Below, one piece after another: positions 7,211-8,162 of a DNA stretch of 8,162 nt. The notes under the pieces are model-generated. The model was not told the origin of the DNA, ran no database searches, and saw nothing but the letters and a program-made list of their open reading frames with translations. Position numbers and translations under genes: made by a program. The number at the start of each line of letters is the position of its first letter. Within the stretch, counting starts at the first letter, position 1. This DNA comes from Anderseniella sp. (lineage in GTDB: Bacteria; Pseudomonadota; Alphaproteobacteria; Rhizobiales; Aestuariivirgaceae), in NCBI GenBank assembly GCA_013041995.1, contig JABDRA010000584.1, positions 1-8,162 of the forward strand, in the 5' to 3' direction.

Positions 7211-7462
7211 GGTGCGGGCCTTGTTGGTGCAAACTGGAGTGCATGGTTTAGCCGGGGTGTGTGAATTGCGCAAGCAAAGGTGCCTGCGGTGATTTTAAAA
7301 GCCGTTAGCAGTGTTTTTAAGACCAAAAAGGTGAATCGGTACGGTGTGGCCAAACTGCAACACTTTTCAAGAATCGTCTTATACCGGCTATTAACTAACG
7401 TCACGGCATGGTAAGGATTTGTCGCTCAAGAATAGACATTTAACGCGCCGGGCCCGATTGCC
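7211..7462. other. Divergent intergenic region, yggT / TPR-protein gene
   Basis: This 252-bp spacer separates two divergent genes and must hold promoters for both. It is more AT-rich than the flanking genes, especially 7290-7340 (TTTTAAAA, then TTTTTAAGACC) and 7370-7400. I could not find a convincing pair of -35/-10 boxes on either strand, and I see no RNA gene or strong hairpin. Confidence 0.5.
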
Positions 7463-8162
7463 ATGTTCAATACATCGAAATCAATTGCTGCGGTGATGCT
7501 TGCGTTTGCGAGCATTGGTTTTCCGGCGGCAGCGTCGGCCAGCGACTATGATGATGTGTTCCGGGAAAGATATGATTCTCCGGAAGATGTCGGTGTGCTT
7601 GGCCGGTTTGTGTCGAAAGCGGTTGAGGTCGGCCAGTACGACCAGGCGATCTCCACACTTGAACAGCATCTGATAAAGTACCCGCGCGATGCCAGAGCAC
7701 GGCTCAACCTGGCCAGTGTGTACGCCAACACTGGGTCATGGGAGCTTGCCGCCCGGAATCTGGAGATTGCGCATTCGATTGGCGACCTGACACCCGAAGA
7801 GACCAAACAGGCGGAGGAACTTGCCGCGAAGGTAAAAGGTGCGCTGAGTGGGTTTGAATGGGTGCTCGACATGACCGTCGGTATCCGCTCCAAATGGCTT
7901 GATGTTGAAGATCGCAACATCAACTGGAAGGACCGGCAGGACTGGAATCCGTTCGCTGCCGTCAATACCGCCCTGAAAATCGACCTGGATACACCGCTGG
8001 ATGACGTGCTGGTAGTGTCTGCGTCCGGACTGGTTGAACGCCGCTATGAAGACATAAATCAGGGCGACGGTGACCCGTTTGATCCTCCATTTTTCAATAC
8101 CATAGATGGCATTTACGCACATCATCGCGGCCGAATCGCTTTTACCCTGGACAAGGGCGTAC
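7463..8162 (+). CDS. Exported TPR-containing protein, function unknown (3' end outside window)
   Basis: The first 233 residues of a larger protein are present; the frame is open to the edge. A Sec signal peptide is clear: a Lys-containing start, a hydrophobic core (IAAVMLAFASIGFPAAA) and an AXA-type site ASA at 24-26. Residues about 46-76 and 77-108 form two TPR-like helical hairpins (GQYDQAISTLEQHLIKYPRD; ARLNLASVYANTGSWELAAR). A charged helix follows (110-127). From about residue 131 the chain changes to alternating polar and hydrophobic stretches rich in Trp and Asp (FEWVLDMTVGIRSKW, DVLVVSASGLVERRY). That is compatible with beta strands, possibly the start of a beta-barrel. TPR plus barrel would recall Slam-type or other outer-membrane proteins, but the barrel is unproven. 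No good Shine-Dalgarno precedes ATG 7463; ATG 7496 is a possible but less likely start because it would shorten the signal peptide. Confidence 0.8.
   Translation, partial: MFNTSKSIAAVMLAFASIGFPAAASASDYDDVFRERYDSPEDVGVLGRFVSKAVEVGQYDQAISTLEQHLIKYPRDARARLNLASVYANTGSWELAARNLEIAHSIGDLTPEETKQAEELAAKVKGALSGFEWVLDMTVGIRSKWLDVEDRNINWKDRQDWNPFAAVNTALKIDLDTPLDDVLVVSASGLVERRYEDINQGDGDPFDPPFFNTIDGIYAHHRGRIAFTLDKGV

Noticed and set aside
7211..7273. Upstream extension of yggT by 21 codons
   Set aside because: The added residues are polar and unlike the family; ATG 7210 has a better ribosome site and gives the usual length.

Overview
The window looks like chromosomal core sequence from an alphaproteobacterium. 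GC content is moderately high, and the proteins read like alphaproteobacterial (probably Hyphomicrobiales-like) versions of ArgG, TypA, family I pyrophosphatase, FolD and YggT. This placement is inferred from protein character and gene neighbourhood, not from a marker gene. I see no phage, insertion sequence, CRISPR array, RNA gene or defence cassette, and I do not see a novel multi-gene system.

Layout, left to right. (1) The plus-strand 3' end of argG (argininosuccinate synthase) is followed after about 117 bp by typA/bipA, a ribosome-associated translational GTPase. (2) typA ends at a strong intrinsic terminator, then a plus-strand M3 zinc peptidase gene of the peptidyl-dipeptidase Dcp type begins. 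(3) Between dcp and a convergent minus-strand gene lies an intergenic patch. It holds a pair of facing REP-like hairpins (4613-4698) and a decayed half copy (4549-4568). (4) The minus-strand gene encodes a small exported protein of unknown function with four cysteines. (5) It is divergent from ppa (inorganic pyrophosphatase), with a 74-bp spacer. (6) ppa converges on folD so tightly that the two stop codons are adjacent. (7) folD and yggT lie on the minus strand in yggT-folD order and are probably co-transcribed. (8) A 252-bp divergent spacer separates yggT from an exported TPR protein that runs off the right edge.

Most of the genes do housekeeping work: arginine synthesis (argG), translation and stress adaptation (typA), peptide recycling (dcp), pyrophosphate removal (ppa), one-carbon folate metabolism (folD) and a small membrane protein (yggT). 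The parts least explained by known families are the exported four-cysteine protein, the truncated TPR protein at the right edge, and the repeat element, whose two hairpins differ only by paired, compensating substitutions.
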